The notes beneath the pieces were generated by a model. That model had not been told where the DNA came from and did no database searches. It worked only from the letters and a program-made list of their open reading frames with translations. Position numbers and translations under genes: made by a program. Source: Kingdonia uniflora (lineage: Eukaryota > Streptophyta > Magnoliopsida > Ranunculales > Circaeasteraceae). Taken from it: a stretch of DNA of 64,000 nt. The stretch is from the NCBI GenBank assembly GCA_014058105.1, contig JACGCM010001948.1, positions 434,001 through 498,000 of the forward strand, in the 5' to 3' direction. Positions 44,650 through 57,152 of this stretch are shown here, one piece after another. Numbering within the stretch: the stretch's first letter is position 1; each line of letters starts with the position of its first letter.

Positions 44650-46500
44650 AGATTACTCGACTATCACGCCAAATCCTTCTTAATTCATCTATATCGCTTT
44701 TAATCCCCATCCCAAGTGGAAAAGGGTACTTTAATAAGAATCTACATCCTCCAAACCAAATGCCTCTGAGAGTTCATGCCTCGATAACCATATTAAGTGC
44801 TCACATCTTAAACTGCCCATACATGGATCTCCCTGTGAATTTTTCATTCTCAACCAACTTTTATTTCCATTTTTCTTCTCTAACCCACATGATAACTGAA
44901 GTAACTTCCTAAGCATAATTGCCAGTATCATTCACTTCTCTAACGAAAAGATCCCTCTGAAAAAAGAAACTCCAATCCGAAAAACTCCTTCACGCTCCCG
45001 AATTTTAGATAGTAGCCATTATAAAATTAAAAAAAGGATATGCCAAAGCAAGTTCTCGAGTCATACCATGCATCATATGCCAAAAATAATCCTCTCTTAG
45101 TTCCCAATTTAGATTACAATGATATCTGTGAGTTTGTCCTATTCGTTGATAGTCAACCTCTATAGCACCGCAATATATGTGATATTAACCGTATTCCGAA
45201 ACATGGGTGTTCCTCCATCCCAACCTAGCTTTTATAATTTCACTCCATAACCCATTTGTCTTATTGCAAATTTTCCGCAAGACTTTGAAAAAAGCGCCAT
45301 ATCCAACTCATTATAGAACTTTAATCCTAAACCACTCATTTATTTTCCCATACAAACCACCTCCCATTTTGGGAGGTGGAACTTATGAGCCCCTCCGTGC
45401 CTTTTAAAGAGAATTCCTATCATTACTTTCGAAGTTTAGGGTCACACTGTTGCTAAATGAAATAAGGATAGAGATAATTGGAACATAATGTTCTTTTGAC
45501 AAGCGTAATTTGTCCTCCCAACTTCATTTTCAAAAAGCCAATTTCTTGTGAAAACATAAGATAACAGATTCCCGACCTCAACACATCGTGACCGTACCCC
45601 AAGTAGCATACCACAATAATAATTAGAAAGTACGCTTCTCGTCCCTCATCCCAAAGTAGCTATGTTACCTATGTTATGAAACCCTCTCATAACTTTGCTC
45701 TTTCCCAAGTTTGCTTGTAACCTTAAAGCCAACTAAAAGCTTAGTAACACCCAAGATGTTGATTTTACTTTGATCGTATTCTAGGAAGAAAAAGGTATCT
45801 GCAAATTACAGACAAGTAATATCTTGTGCCTCCTCATCTACCTTAAAACCATGAACCATGTTTTAGTCTATCACCCTACAAGCCAATCTGTTCAATGCTA
45901 CCCCTGCCACAATCAGGGGGGGGATTTAGGGGGGGGGGCAAGAAATTTGTTAAAAAATACTAATATAGGTATATAAATATAAAAAATGTAAATATGTATA
46001 ATTTTTTTTTGTTCTAATGACAACAAGGAAGGTTAGCTCAACTGGTAAAGTGAGGAGCTCCCAATCCAAGAGAGTCTAAGGTTCAATTCTTGATGTCATC
46101 AAATACGAATTTTATTTTGATAATTTTTTCATGCTTTACTTTAAGCTGATCATGTCATTGCCGTAAAAAAAACTTTGATTTTTTTGATGAGAGGAGAAGT
46201 GAATCCGTATAATTTGTTAGTCAAATATAATACTATATTTGATTAATTTTTAAGCTTAAAATACTGTTAAATGGCCCAAAAAAATTTTTTGGGGCTCCGC
46301 CCCCAAACCCCTAATATAATTCATGATACTACCTTCGCCCCCCAAACATAAAATCCTGGCTCCGCCCCTAGCCACAATGAACAAGGAGAGAAATAAAGGC
46401 TAGCCTACAGGGAAAAAACAACCCGGAAACTCTATCAACTATGACTGAAAAAGTTACTTATAAATTCCAAATTTTATCCACTACCTCTATTTTTCACCTA
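44650..46500 (-). pseudogene. LINE reverse transcriptase remnant, split by a hAT MITE
   Basis: On the minus strand from about 46480 downward: DRVSGLFFPVG, the PLFLSLFIVAGVALNRLACR segment (family: QGDPLSPFLF...LNRL), VHGFKVDEEAQDITCL, FADTFFFLEYDQSKINILGV (the FADD box is FADT), KLGKSKVMRGF, the YCGML.G segment and thumb motifs down to about 44731. The MITE at 45914-46370 lies inside this frame. Removing it and one duplication copy rejoins the motif. Many stops. Plant L1-type by motif order. Confidence 0.75.
45914..46370. mobile_element. Tip100-like hAT MITE (457 bp) with perfect 8-bp duplication
   Basis: GCCACAAT flanks both sides (45906-45913, 46371-46378). Left end CAGGGGGGGATTTAGG. Right end read inward TAGGGGCGGAGCCAGGATTT. 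An internal tRNA-like cassette has A box TAGCTCAACTGG (46034-46045) and B box GGTTCAATTCT (46080-46090). No transposase. Confidence 0.88.
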
Positions 46501-48062
46501 AAACCATCTTCTCTGCACAATAAATACACTAAGAAGTTTCTACATGCATGGCATTTCAAAAGTTAAAAAAGAAAACACAAACTTGAGTTCCAAACTTTGT
46601 AATCACAGAGTATGCTGAAAATTCCAAATAATATCATGGAACTCAGCCCCAAACCCTTTCGTTTAAACTTCAAACACACAAACAACAGCAACCCCTCAAA
46701 TTTAGGCCTGCATAAAAGGACAAAGGGGCAGGTCCAAGCAATCACCATCAAAATCAATACCTCAAACTCACTTAGCTCTTGGATCTGCCATTTCCTAATA
46801 TGTACGAGTACCACACCATGATATTTTCACTCATCAAGATTTCAAGTCATCTTTTTTGGTTTACTCGGTTAATTTAAATTATTTTTGGGTAATGCAAAAA
46901 AAAGAAAAGGAGCATGGTAAAATGGAACCCACCATTACTCTAAAAGTGATAATTCTTTTCATCTCTGTCGGTGCTGCAACGCGAAAAAGAAAGTCAAACG
47001 AAGCGTCAACGATCAATAATTGGAAATTTATGTTGCTTGAATAGTAAATAGCCGAGTAACCAGTGTGATAACGGAACTTTAAATCTAGGTGGAACATTAC
47101 AACTTTGCCTAAGACATGGTATAGTTAAAGTAGAACATGAAGGATGAAACATTTTTAACTTAATGAGATTCTTGTTTAGCAAATAGAATCATTTATACAG
47201 TTGCACTATTCAGCCATGAAAAGAAATGGAAAAGGAATATAACATGCATATTGGAATGTACGTATAGACAACAATTTAGAGTGACATAGAATCCTAACCT
47301 TGCCCATAAAGTTTACTAGAGAAGACGCAAACTTTCCTGTGTTGTTTCATCGAACATAATAAGTAGATACTCTAGACATGTCCATATCAACAGCATATTG
47401 GTGCCGAATGAGTCATGATAAGCTATGAGCATCTTAACCATGTTAATGTTGGTAAGCATTCCTTTATATAATAAAAACCAGTATTCAATAATAATAAATG
47501 CCTTATGATAAGTTATGATAAGCAATGAGCAACTTAAACATATTAATGTTGGTTTACCTGCCTTCTGCTGAATTTCGAGTTACAAGAGTATGTGAGCAGG
47601 TTTATCCACACCCCTTCACCAAAATGACATAATAATCCGCTAAAGGATGAGTTTCTTCCATTCAAATGGATACAATGAAAACTGTCTTATTGCACCCTAT
47701 ATAAACGCACAACCTCTCTAAATGCATAAAAAGTTTGGTCCCGAAATGCAAATCCTTTATAATTGTAAACTATATATTTGTACAACCTTTATATTTGCAC
47801 ATTTTTTAGCGGTCCTAAGGGTGTGCATTTATCTAGGTTTCACTGTACGTCGCATTCTTTATATGATAAGCGTGTCGTTAATGGATATCATGAACATTCA
47901 ATAGACATTACTAAAGCCTTGGTCAAAAATCTTTTGGGAGAAATGAATTAATACTAGCCATTTAAATGGATTGACACATACCCACGGGTAAAAATCTTAA
48001 AGATGTCCCAATTCTTATGAACCTAAGTAGAAAGGTAAAACAAGATCCCTTAACATAATTAC
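46501..48062. other. no gene recognised
   Basis: Expected downstream exons of GET4 were looked for here on the minus strand and not found. Open frames at 46563-46814 and 46612-46821 face each other and match nothing I know. Confidence 0.5.
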
Positions 48063-48550
48063 CAATTCAGGAGATTCGGAAAATATGTATTCAGCGAGCA
48101 TGTCATGTAGTTCGGGTGATCCATTCTTTGAGGCTCCAAACTCCGCAGACCACCTAAGGAAAGAAATAAGAGCAGTTAAGAGTGTAGAGTAATGGAACTA
48201 ATGAAAGCAACATAAACTAGCTAGAGTAAATGAAAATTAAATATAATATCATTAAGACAGCAACAGAAGAAAAAAAATGTGTTACCTACTACAAAATCAA
48301 CTGTGAATAATTTATCTTTGGCAAACACCCAATTAAAACAGGTAATATAATTAAAGTATCTGTTTGTAAGGTATAATATTGCGAAACTGGGGTTTTGCTC
48401 GAATACCTCACTCTTTTATATTGTAAGGAAGTATAGTCATCATAAGGTTCATTAAGTACAAAGTCAACTACGGTGACCTTAAAATTGGGAGTAATTGTTA
48501 GTGATTTTCTTTAGGATTTGGGATGGCACTGAGAGACCCTTGTAAGGTCC

Positions 48551-48790
48551 TTACACTTCCTGAACACTTCCTGAAATGGGAGGCGGTTTGTATGAGATAA
48601 TTTTTTGCCAGAGAGATGGAAATGGCGTTGCTTGGGAAGTGGTTATGAAGATTTTGTAAGAAGCGAGATGGTTATAGACCAAGATTATTACAACTAGGTT
48701 TGGGATAGAGGAGCATGCACGACTTCCGAACAAGCTGAATATCATGTATGGCATAGAGCAACGAAGGTCAGTTTTCAATATGTGGAAAGG
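48551..48790 (+). pseudogene. LINE thumb fragment inside GET4 intron 5
   Basis: Plus-strand MALLGKWL and RFCKKRDGYRPRLLQLGLG in one frame match the LINE motif before zf-RVT. CCTGAAATGGGAGGCGGTTT resembles the same site in the antisense LINE at 45360. Short and non-functional. Confidence 0.55.
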
Positions 48791-50720
48791 TTGTCACATC
48801 GTAAATAGCTTAATCGCAAGAGTTATAGTTTAAAATTCGTGAAGAAAAAAGCTTTGGGCCGTCAAGAAATCAAATCCTTTAGTAGTTTGAAGTGGTAATG
48901 TCAAAAAATTGAATAAAGACAATAAAATCAGGAAAAGGTGAAATCTTGCAACATGTAATTCTCACATTTAAGTGTTCAACTTACTATTTTGCTGGATTTG
49001 TTGCTCTTACCCTAGGCAAATGTTTGACCCGATGTGTAAATTCAGTGAGTAATAAGATTGTCCTTGATGGTTCAGCTGTGGTCTTATTGTATTGGGAACC
49101 TTTCAGTTTTAAAGTACAAATCTTGAAGTTTGGTTCAAGAGCTGTCTATTACCAAAGCCTACATTGGTGATTGGGTCTCCAATCTAGTCAAAAACTAAGG
49201 ATTGCATCTAGGTCTTCCACCTTTAGGACCTCTGTTTTGAAATCAGATAAATATCCAAGGTACAGACTAGTTGTCCTTTGGATATAGAATCTCATCAAAA
49301 AGATGTATATTTCAACAAACCTGGTAAGATTCCTCGAGTTTAAACGATTAAACCATGATAGCAAAGTCCCTTCAAACAAGTAATCTAATTAAAGTATTTG
49401 AAAAAAAATGTATTTTGTTTAAATGGTTTCCTAATTGTTCTAGGTTTGTTTAGTTTTGAATTCCATAAATTCAGAACGATAAGATAGTTTTCGAAACCAA
49501 AAATTAGCACTAGTTGCATTTAAAATATGCCCCTTTATTGTTGACACTTTTAAATTTTTATGTGAGTTTGATTACTAAAATAAGTAGTTAGTTTATCAAT
49601 TGTTGTTTACATGAAGGAGTCACATGAACCAGTTTTCTGATGTGTAATCTCCATCTCTCTTCCGCGTACTAACTTACATCAAAATAATAAACCGAGCACA
49701 ATAGCAAATAAATATATGTAAACAAAACTCATAAAAATCGAACGTGAAAACTTGCAGTTAATAAAATGAGAGAGCGGGAGAGAGGAAAAAGGGGTTTACT
49801 TGATTGTAGTTTCAAAAATGATGAGCTACACTCCACGCGTGTTTTTGCTGCCCCCAGTGCTTCAGAAATCTTTTGCATGTCGTCATCATCCCCCAAGTGT
49901 TGTGGCACCAAAACATGTGGAAAGCCGTCGTAAATTTTTCTGACACGATCTGAAGGATATGCCAAGTCATAGCTATGAAAGTGGAAAGCAAAAAACTAAA
50001 GCAGTCACAAGTAAAATTGTTACGAAAAGAAACAAGTCAATCCATGACAAAGACCTGACTAAATAAGCTTGATTTGCAAGAATCAATGTTTGTATAATAT
50101 TGGGTTTCCCCAAAACATAACTACAAGCAAAAAGAAGCTCGATGATCAGAACATCAAGGCAAGCAAGGCTAAACAAGATGAAATAACAAAAGATTGCCAC
50201 ACCATAAAGTGGAAAAGAAGAACTACAAGAACGAAGCGACTACTTCCAAAAAAGAGACTGCACCAACTCCCAGAGAAAAACTAGTCATTCAAAATAAAAT
50301 CTCCTAAAGCACTCAAGATTTTGCTGCAAACAAAGAGATTATGATGTGGAATCATAGCTTATACAAATTTGGAGAATGATTTATTGCAATTGAATTCTCA
50401 TCTTCTTATTTCTATTTTTCTTTTAGCTTATTTACTTAGTTTATTTTTATTTTTATTTGATAAAGGGGTTGTAGTCCAAGTAGAATTAAGAGATCATTTT
50501 ATTTAGTATGTTTAATTAGTAGAAAATACCAAGAGAATTTGAAAAACAAGTTAGATCTCCACAAACAAAGTTCAATGCCCCCATTGTAACTAGATTTGAT
50601 TAAGAAAATTAATAAAAATCAGTTTGCTTGATTAAATATAAGTTTTGACATCGTTGACACATTGATTTATTCCTTATGAGATTAAGTTCTAGCAATTTTA
50701 ATATCAGAATGCATAAAAGC

Positions 50721-51147
50721 CTACGTAACATGGACACTTAATATTCCTAAAAAAAATTGTGCCCAAACGTGTCGGACAATCTAACACACCGACACTCGTG
50801 TGGACACTCCAATGGGTACTTCTAACATAAAACATCAACTTTTTGACATAACTCTTAAAAAAATCCACTTCTTAGGCATGTTATTCAACCCTACAAACTA
50901 CTAACATTGTTTTATGTTTGTTTTAAATCTGTTTTAGTTGTAAATTAACCCATGAATTAATACCATAATACATACAAACATAATACATTCACAAATAATA
51001 AGACAAAATACAGGAAATGTGAAGAAAAAAACTATATTTTTAGGTATAAAGCTGTGTCAACATTTTCACCTATTTTGAAGTTGCCGTGTCCGACATCTCA
51101 TACCCGTGTCAAACACCGACACGCGTACCCGTGCCAATGCAACATAG
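50721..51147. mobile_element. hAT-type MITE (427 bp) in GET4 intron 4
   Basis: Left end CTACGTAACATGGACAC. Right end read inward CTATGTTGCATTGGCACGGG. Flanking octamers ATAAAAGC (50713-50720) and ATAAAATC (51148-51155) match at 7 of 8. Both arms carry GTGTCGGACA / GACACGCG-type motifs common in such plant repeats. No coding sequence. Confidence 0.7.
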
Positions 51148-52466
51148 ATAAAATCCTAGGATTTTTGGGTCTTGGTTTATCCTTCAACAACATGGTGGCC
51201 AGAATAAAGGTAAAGGAAGATCTTATGCTGAGAGTACCAAGTTTGACCAAATCGATAGAACTTTTCAACGTTGCAACATTTTACCTAACATGCCTTTATC
51301 TATTAGGCAAGATGAAGATTGACAATCCTTCATGATTCGAAACCCACTTTGGAATATGCAGCCTCTCACCCTTCGAACGAGAGCCCCTTTTCCAAAAACG
51401 TTATTCGCACCGGTTTCATAAATCATGTGAAGTGTTGTTTTCCTTAGTTTAGATCACTGCACTAGGTCCCCTATTCCGATTTCTTTTACATTAGGTCCCC
51501 TCCACCATTTTCATGGACAAAATTACCCTCTAAATTTTTTCTTTTGTGGATCATAGCTTTTACTCTAGTAAGTTTTTCATCATCTATAACACTTTTGGGC
51601 TTATCTCTCATCCTTTTAGTTTTTCGTGTATATTCTTTTTCTACCAAGGGTACACCAATTTTGTGAATCTAATGCAAGTTTGTTGCAATTAGTTGCATAA
51701 TGATTGTAATCTTTATGAATACTTAATTTAGGATTTATTGTTGAAGCCTGAAGATGAAGGAACAAATATCTTTCAAATTTCGCGGGCAAAGATACAAAGA
51801 CGTAAGTACTTATCTTACTCATTTTCTCAAGGAAATTAAAATAAATAAATAAAATCCGGTGGTTTAATGGCGCCTTTGAGTATCTAGTAAGCAGGTTATC
51901 TCAAAAGACACTTTCAATTTGATCCAACTCATAAAATCTCTAGCTTAGATCCTAAGAGGATAGGGTATGTTATCCCCAATATTGTGATTGTTTTGGTTAT
52001 CTCGATGGTTAGTTCAAGCATTTACGGCTTTTATCAGCAGTAGGAGATTTCTCATTACATCAACTTCCCCAGAAAACCTATAGAAGGTCAAAGGAAGAGA
52101 AGGAGAGTAAGAGAGTTACAAAAAAGAAAAGAGAAATTATGGTTCACAGAGAAGAATGTTAAAGGGGTACTTTTGTCCATCAAAATGGGTAAAGATGACT
52201 TAACTCTATAAAAAATCAATGTGGGACATATCTCAAATTTGTCTTAAATTCATAGGACCTAAGTCATATTTTCTCTTTTTTTAATGAGTAGAGGGAGAGA
52301 GAGAGATAAAAGGGGGATGAAATTGTCATATTTATTCATATATAAAAAATGTCATTTAAATTGGGTAAGAACTTTGGTTGTAATGTCTTTGGACTGGGGA
52401 AAAGAAAAGATTTACGATATACATACTTTTTTTTCAACATATAAAAGAAAAGGGCAAAAGTTGTTG

Positions 52467-52495
52467 TAGAGGGGGGGGGGGGCAATTGCCCCCGT
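52467..52495. repeat. poly-G tract with GGGGCAATTGCCCC palindrome
   Basis: A G-run about 13 long followed by CAATTGCCCCC. It may be one end of a transposon remnant. No partner was found. Confidence 0.4.
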
Positions 52496-52974
52496 TCCAA
52501 CCCTTGGAGTATATTCCTTCAAATCAACCCTAAACCAAGAAGGATGAAATATATAGTCCAACTTATATATTACAAGAAAAGAACTTAAGCAAGTGTTTCT
52601 TCATTGCATGAAAATTTTCCTTTAACAAGTGTCTCCACAAATAATCCAGCAAGTTCTGCTCCACAAATAACCTTGCAGTATCACGTTGCAATAGATCAAT
52701 TGAAAAATAAATATAGGATGAAGAGGGTAAAAACTCAGGATACAATAAAATTAGATCACATGCGTATTGCAAGAATATTATCTTATAACCGGAAAGGATT
52801 AACATAGCATAGTGAACTTAATGTGACAACAATGCCTAGATATGTAAAAGGATATACAAGCACGTAAAGATAAGCTAAGCTACTGACAGTCAAACAACAA
52901 AACTTTCACTAAATAAGTTATATTTACAGTTTGCTACAACAAATCTAAAAAAATTGAAAGAAAGTGACATTTTT

Positions 52975-53390
52975 ATTTTTGTAATCTTTTCGACGTCTTC
53001 TTGAACTTTTGAACGGAGTTTTGTTCATCTTTAAAAGTGTAGTGGTGTAAGCCTCTTAGAAAAAAGATTGGGAAAGTTCTTAGGAATCTTACGCCATTCA
53101 CAATCGGATGGGTGCTGTGAAAGGAAAGGAATGATAGGCACTTCAATGAGAGGGTTAAGATCTTGGAGGAAATCATCTTTGAAATATACCCGACTATCTT
53201 GAATTAGTCTTCTCGTTCTCATGAAGGGATCACATTTGAAGATCTTGTGACACGACGAAAAGTTTTAGTTACCATAGGCCGATGTGAGGTCGAGTGTCTT
53301 GTATTTTTTTTTTCTTTGCCTTCGGGTTGTATTCTTTTCATCTTTGAAAGTTTCTCTCTTGATCAATAACTATTTTTACATTCTAAAAAA
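52975..53390 (+). mobile_element. retroposon insertion (416 bp) with 16-bp duplication in GET4 intron 3
   Basis: AGAAAGTGACATTTTT occurs at 52959-52974 and again at 53391-53406. The insert ends in a short A-run (53385-53390) after TTGATCAATAACTATTTTTAC. Target duplication plus A-tail is the mark of target-primed reverse transcription. Content fits a LINE 3' end or a SINE. No protein was recognised. Confidence 0.75.
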
Positions 53391-55706
53391 AGAAAGTGAC
53401 ATTTTTTTATACAAAGTTTCATTCTAAATGCATCTCCCAAATGCCTCACCTACGGGTAAAATTTGTTCCCAGCATATTTTGAAGGAGGTTTAAACCCTAC
53501 TTCTTTGATTATTAAACTAATGATGCATCTGTTTTCTCATACCTAGAAACAGTTTCTGGCATCTTTGATCAAACAACTACTCTCCCCAAGAGATGTGACT
53601 ATGAACTCTATTTTCGAAGATAAATAAATTGAAACATTAATAACTTACTTTAGTTGGGCTAAAGATAATATGTAAACATGCATACCTGATCGTGTTTCAA
53701 CTGAAGGCAAGCTCCAGACTGTAGGATATCCAAGGCTTCATTACATCTCTCGGCAGATATATATCTGCAAAGAACTACAATAGTCATCGTTGGAGCAGAA
53801 ACTTTAATTTCTGAACTACTTAGGTTAATTATTATGTCCTCCTTGAAAAGGTCACTTCTAGAAAACAAAGAAACAACGAAAAGGAAAATTCAAATAGAAC
53901 TTCTAGGTGTCTTAACCGAAACTTTATTTATAATTACCATTTACGCTGAAAGAACTGATGAAGGAATTTGAGATAGCACCATTTTTTTTGGCTAAACCCC
54001 AACTCTGATTCTGTAAAGGAAATCTCCTTACCAAAGAAACTCTTCCGGGCGTGGAGATTACCAACGCTCATCTTCAAGCAATCACTTTTCATCTCTTCTG
54101 ATTGTCAGATATGGACATGGTTGTGGTCATAGTTAGAGAGAGAGCGGCTATTTTTCTCATGGTGGCACGTTTGAAGGTCATTGGCAGCCTTTCAGCCGTC
54201 TTATAGGTGATCGATTTCAGCCCTGAAAGTGCACCAACCATAGTGGCACTATTCCTGTTGGGAGAGTGAGGAAATGAGTATACAAGAGAATCAACGAAAT
54301 TTTTGAGCCAAATTATAGATTATGGTGATAGAACTAACACTTTTCTTTTCACTCTCCTATCTCTTGACATTTCCAATTTTTCAATTAGGCCCTGCTTAAT
54401 ATGCCAGGGATAGATCATAAATGTGACTCTCCACAAATAAATAAATCATTTTTAATTTAGATAAGGTAATACTTAAGTATTTATGTGGTGGGCTTGATGA
54501 TATCCCGGATTTTGAGTTGTACAAAGCACATGTGAATAACCAAATTTAGGAAATAAATGTGATTCGCTATTTACGAGATACCAAATATAGACACTTAATT
54601 CCAGCACCTCAATGTTGCAACCTTTATCCTACTTCCTGGTGACTATTGAACTCAGGATAAAGAAGGTGATTGGTCTGGGGCATGCATGATTATGACATTT
54701 TATGCTATCTCAAGCAGAGTAAGACCTACTGTATGACATTCAAGAGTATATTTCAGTGGCATTTTCAACTGGGTCATTCGGCACTTCTGAACTTGAGATA
54801 GTTGAATCTATAGTTAAATCCTACATGCAAATGATTCGATTTGCATGAACAATGTACACAGAAAAAGAATGCTAGAAGAAATTAAAGGTCGCGAGGTGAT
54901 ATACTGGTGACTAGTGTGATCTAATAGCACAAAGAAAACTAAGCAGCAAATCTCATACCTTGCACTAATAGATTTATACATCTGTTGTTCCCCATAGTAA
55001 TTTCCCTCTTTAACAGTCTTTTCCAACTTACATTACAAGCAGAAATCAAACAAATGTACTTAACCAAGTAAGAAGATTATAACAAACCGAATCAACGACC
55101 AGAAATTAGTAAATTATAGATATTTTAATCCATTGTTCATGAAAATTGGTCTAATTTCAATCCCTAAATAACAAAATCAATCTAAAATCCACCATTATTG
55201 ACTAAATTGATCTCCAATTCTAATTACAAATTCAATTTTTTCAAGAAAAAGTTCAGAATTCATGGAGTAATTTCGAAAAAATTCATTCAAATAACGAGAT
55301 ATTTAGGGTTTTGCCTCCTCTGATGGAGGCAATGCTCCTCTTCTAGGTCTCTCTCGCGCAATGATTGATGAGCAAAGCACTCTTTCGTTTTATTGTTTAT
55401 TTTTTTTCTGGAAGTATGAAGTGTCATTTTTTGGACGGAGAAGAATAAACCACGGTTATGTTTTGGAGCTTTTGAAGCCTCTTTCACTAAAATGTAAAAA
55501 CCTGCCTGTGTTTTAGCATTTTTGTACTGATAATCTGGTAGGTGTAGGTTTTGCAATTCCACATTTTTGTACAACTGCTTATATATGGATCCAGGGGGGA
55601 AGTCTGGATGACTATCAAACTATATGTAACAGTTATTGTAGAAACCAAGCATGTTTTTAGCAAAAATAGTCCAGACAACAAGCATGAAAATACATCAAAA
55701 TCACCC

Positions 55707-56239
55707 TCAGTTTTGGGTAGTAGCATTGTTAGTCTCAGTGGCAGTGGGTTGTTGTCTGAGTCTTCTTAACTGATCAACCCACTGATCTTCACTCACTCGC
55801 CCACTCCAATCCGGAACCACCAATGATATCCCTCTCATCGCATCCAAAATTCTCGTTGCATTCTCCGGAGGCAATGGCGCATTCCTCCGTCTCTCATCGT
55901 CCCTAAACGCTTTCGAAACCGCCAACTCCAATCTCACTCTCTCTGCTTCCTCATCACCATAATCTTCCTCTTCTTTTAGATGGATATTAGAGATCCCGAT
56001 CTCTGCCGCAACATAACCATTAGGGTTTTCATCCGATTGGGTTTCTTCATCTGAGTCGACGGCTGAGATTGGCTGGTAGTAGTCGGGGGAGTCGTCCGAG
56101 TTGGAATCAGAATCGCTTCCAGCATTATCTGTGAGAATCAAACAAGACAAGAGATGAAATTAATTATATTTCAAGAACAAAAAATTAAAGAAAAAGAGAT
56201 TTGTTTACCTTGAGCGAAATCGTCGACACAGATCGCCAT
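55707..56239 (-). CDS. conserved plant acidic protein of unknown function, 150 residues, intact
   Basis: Exon 1 is 56239-56209 (MAICVDDFAQ), ending CAAG|GTAAAC. Exon 2 is 56128-55707 after TCTCACAG. The 453 coding bases give 150 residues with no fault. Residues 11-75 are acidic and Ser/Asp-rich (DSDSNSDDSPDYYQPISAVD, DSDEETQSDENP). Residues 76-150 hold the likely conserved core: AFRDDERRRNAPL, ENATRILDAMRGISL, VPDWSGRVSEDQWVDQLRRL. The tail is Thr/Asn/Gln-rich. No signal peptide, membrane segment or catalytic motif. I recall similar uncharacterised plant proteins with the PDW...W..QLR..R core but cannot name a function. Two conserved tryptophans and a basic patch next to an acidic arm suggest a nuclear or protein-binding role, which is inference. 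It lies 345 bases upstream of broken GET4 in the same orientation. Confidence 0.9.
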
Positions 56240-56242
56240 TTC

Positions 56243-56330
56243 AGAGAGAGAGAGAGAGATTTGTTCCTCTAGATGTAGATGGAGGAGGGTACATGGCACC
56301 GGCCAACCAAACTGGGCCTGCAGTTTGACT
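56243..56330 (-). promoter_or_regulatory. 5' leader and core promoter of the 150-residue gene
   Basis: A CT-repeat (on the coding strand) sits just before the ATG, a common plant leader. About 75 bases upstream is TGGGCC/GGCCCA (56313-56318), a site II / TCP-type element typical of constitutively expressed plant genes. No TATA box was seen. Confidence 0.5.
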
Positions 56331-56678
56331 ATTTGGCATGCCTTTTGACCCAGATTAAATTATAAATTTTACAAGTTTTAACCCTGTATCCGATCCAGTC
56401 CAATCCGTTAACAAATAATAAGGATAAGAAAAAAATTGATCTTCTACGACTCGGTCCGCTAATTATCCGATCATTTAACTAGCAGAACTGAACCGTTAGC
56501 AATAGCATATACCTATTGGTTATGCATAATAAATATATATCTTTGTCTCTTATTTTAGTATATAAAATGCAACATTTTTGGTTTATAAGTGTGTATTGTC
56601 GATTTTGTATATATATTAAATGTCCATGGTTTATAAATATATGTTCCGTTGTTAATTGCTAGATTTTAATATAGTAAT
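56331..56678. other. no gene; GATCCGAT-type repeat
   Basis: ATCCGATCCAGTCCAATCC near 56388 and the related sequence at 56970-57110, ending ATTGACAGCCCTA, look like two arms of a short repeat interrupted by the solo LTR. The left terminus is not clear. Confidence 0.35.
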
Positions 56679-56935
56679 TGTTAGGAGTTGAGTCCAAGCC
56701 CAAGCTAGGAACCCAACATGGTTGGGGTGTCCTATACAGACTCCTAGCAAACCCATAGGCCCAATAGGGTTATGGGGAGAGTTAGAGTAGAATAGGGAAT
56801 CCTTCTGGGTTGTCTATATAAATTATTGTACTATGCACAGATAACACAATAATGATAATCAATAAATCTCTTTCTCTATTTCTTTCTTGTTCATGCTTTA
56901 GTATTATTTTGTTCTAGATTGATCATATCCCAACA
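56679..56935 (+). mobile_element. solo LTR, copia-like (257 bp), perfect duplication GTAAT
   Basis: TGTTAGGAGTTGAGTCC at the left and ATCATATCCCAACA at the right, with GTAAT at 56674-56678 and 56936-56940. A TATA box (GTCTATATAAATTATTG near 56812) lies in the middle. TGTT...AACA ends and the small size fit Ty1/copia or a TRIM element. Confidence 0.88.
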
Positions 56936-57152
56936 GTAATAATTGAACATTTGCATAAAATTTAAGCATAACGGATCGGGTCAGGATCACAAAATTAGTA
57001 ATCTTTAGGATCACGGATCGGATCAGAATCTCAATATTTCTTAACGGATATGGTCATGATCGGCCAATATCTTGGCTCGATCCGATTCATTGACAGCCCT
57101 AGTTATATGTTATATGTATCATGTATAACTATTCATCGAAGTTCCGAAAGAG

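Larger units (their letters stand above)
48063..55362 (-). pseudogene. GET4 (pseudogene): GET4 (tail-anchored protein insertion factor), truncated and broken
   Basis: Exons on the minus strand: first-exon-like 55362-55315 (RERPRRGALPPSEE); 55026-54959 (LEKTVKEGNYYGEQQMYKSI); 53764-53686 ([20 protein letters not shown]); 52671-52590 ([18 protein letters not shown]); 49949-49800 ([20 protein letters not shown], then [20 protein letters not shown]); 48153-48063 ([20 protein letters not shown], then [10 protein letters not shown]). GET4 is a TPR-like cytosolic partner of GET3/GET5 that hands tail-anchored proteins to the ER. Four faults: no ATG where the family has MSRER (ATTGCGCGA instead); no GT donor after the fourth exon (CTTG|CTTAAG); a one-base loss before the fifth donor (LKLQS where an LKxAIK reading is expected); and the whole C-terminal half absent. 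Exons 2, 3 and 6 are intact and in phase, so decay is recent or selection lasted long. Confidence 0.85.

Noticed and set aside
46563..46821. Small membrane-like protein on either strand
   Set aside because: Two opposing open frames cover the same bases. Neither has a known motif or promoter, and the area flanks a LINE remnant.
53031..53222. Minus-strand 63-residue protein
   Set aside because: Lies wholly inside the retroposon insertion flanked by its duplication.
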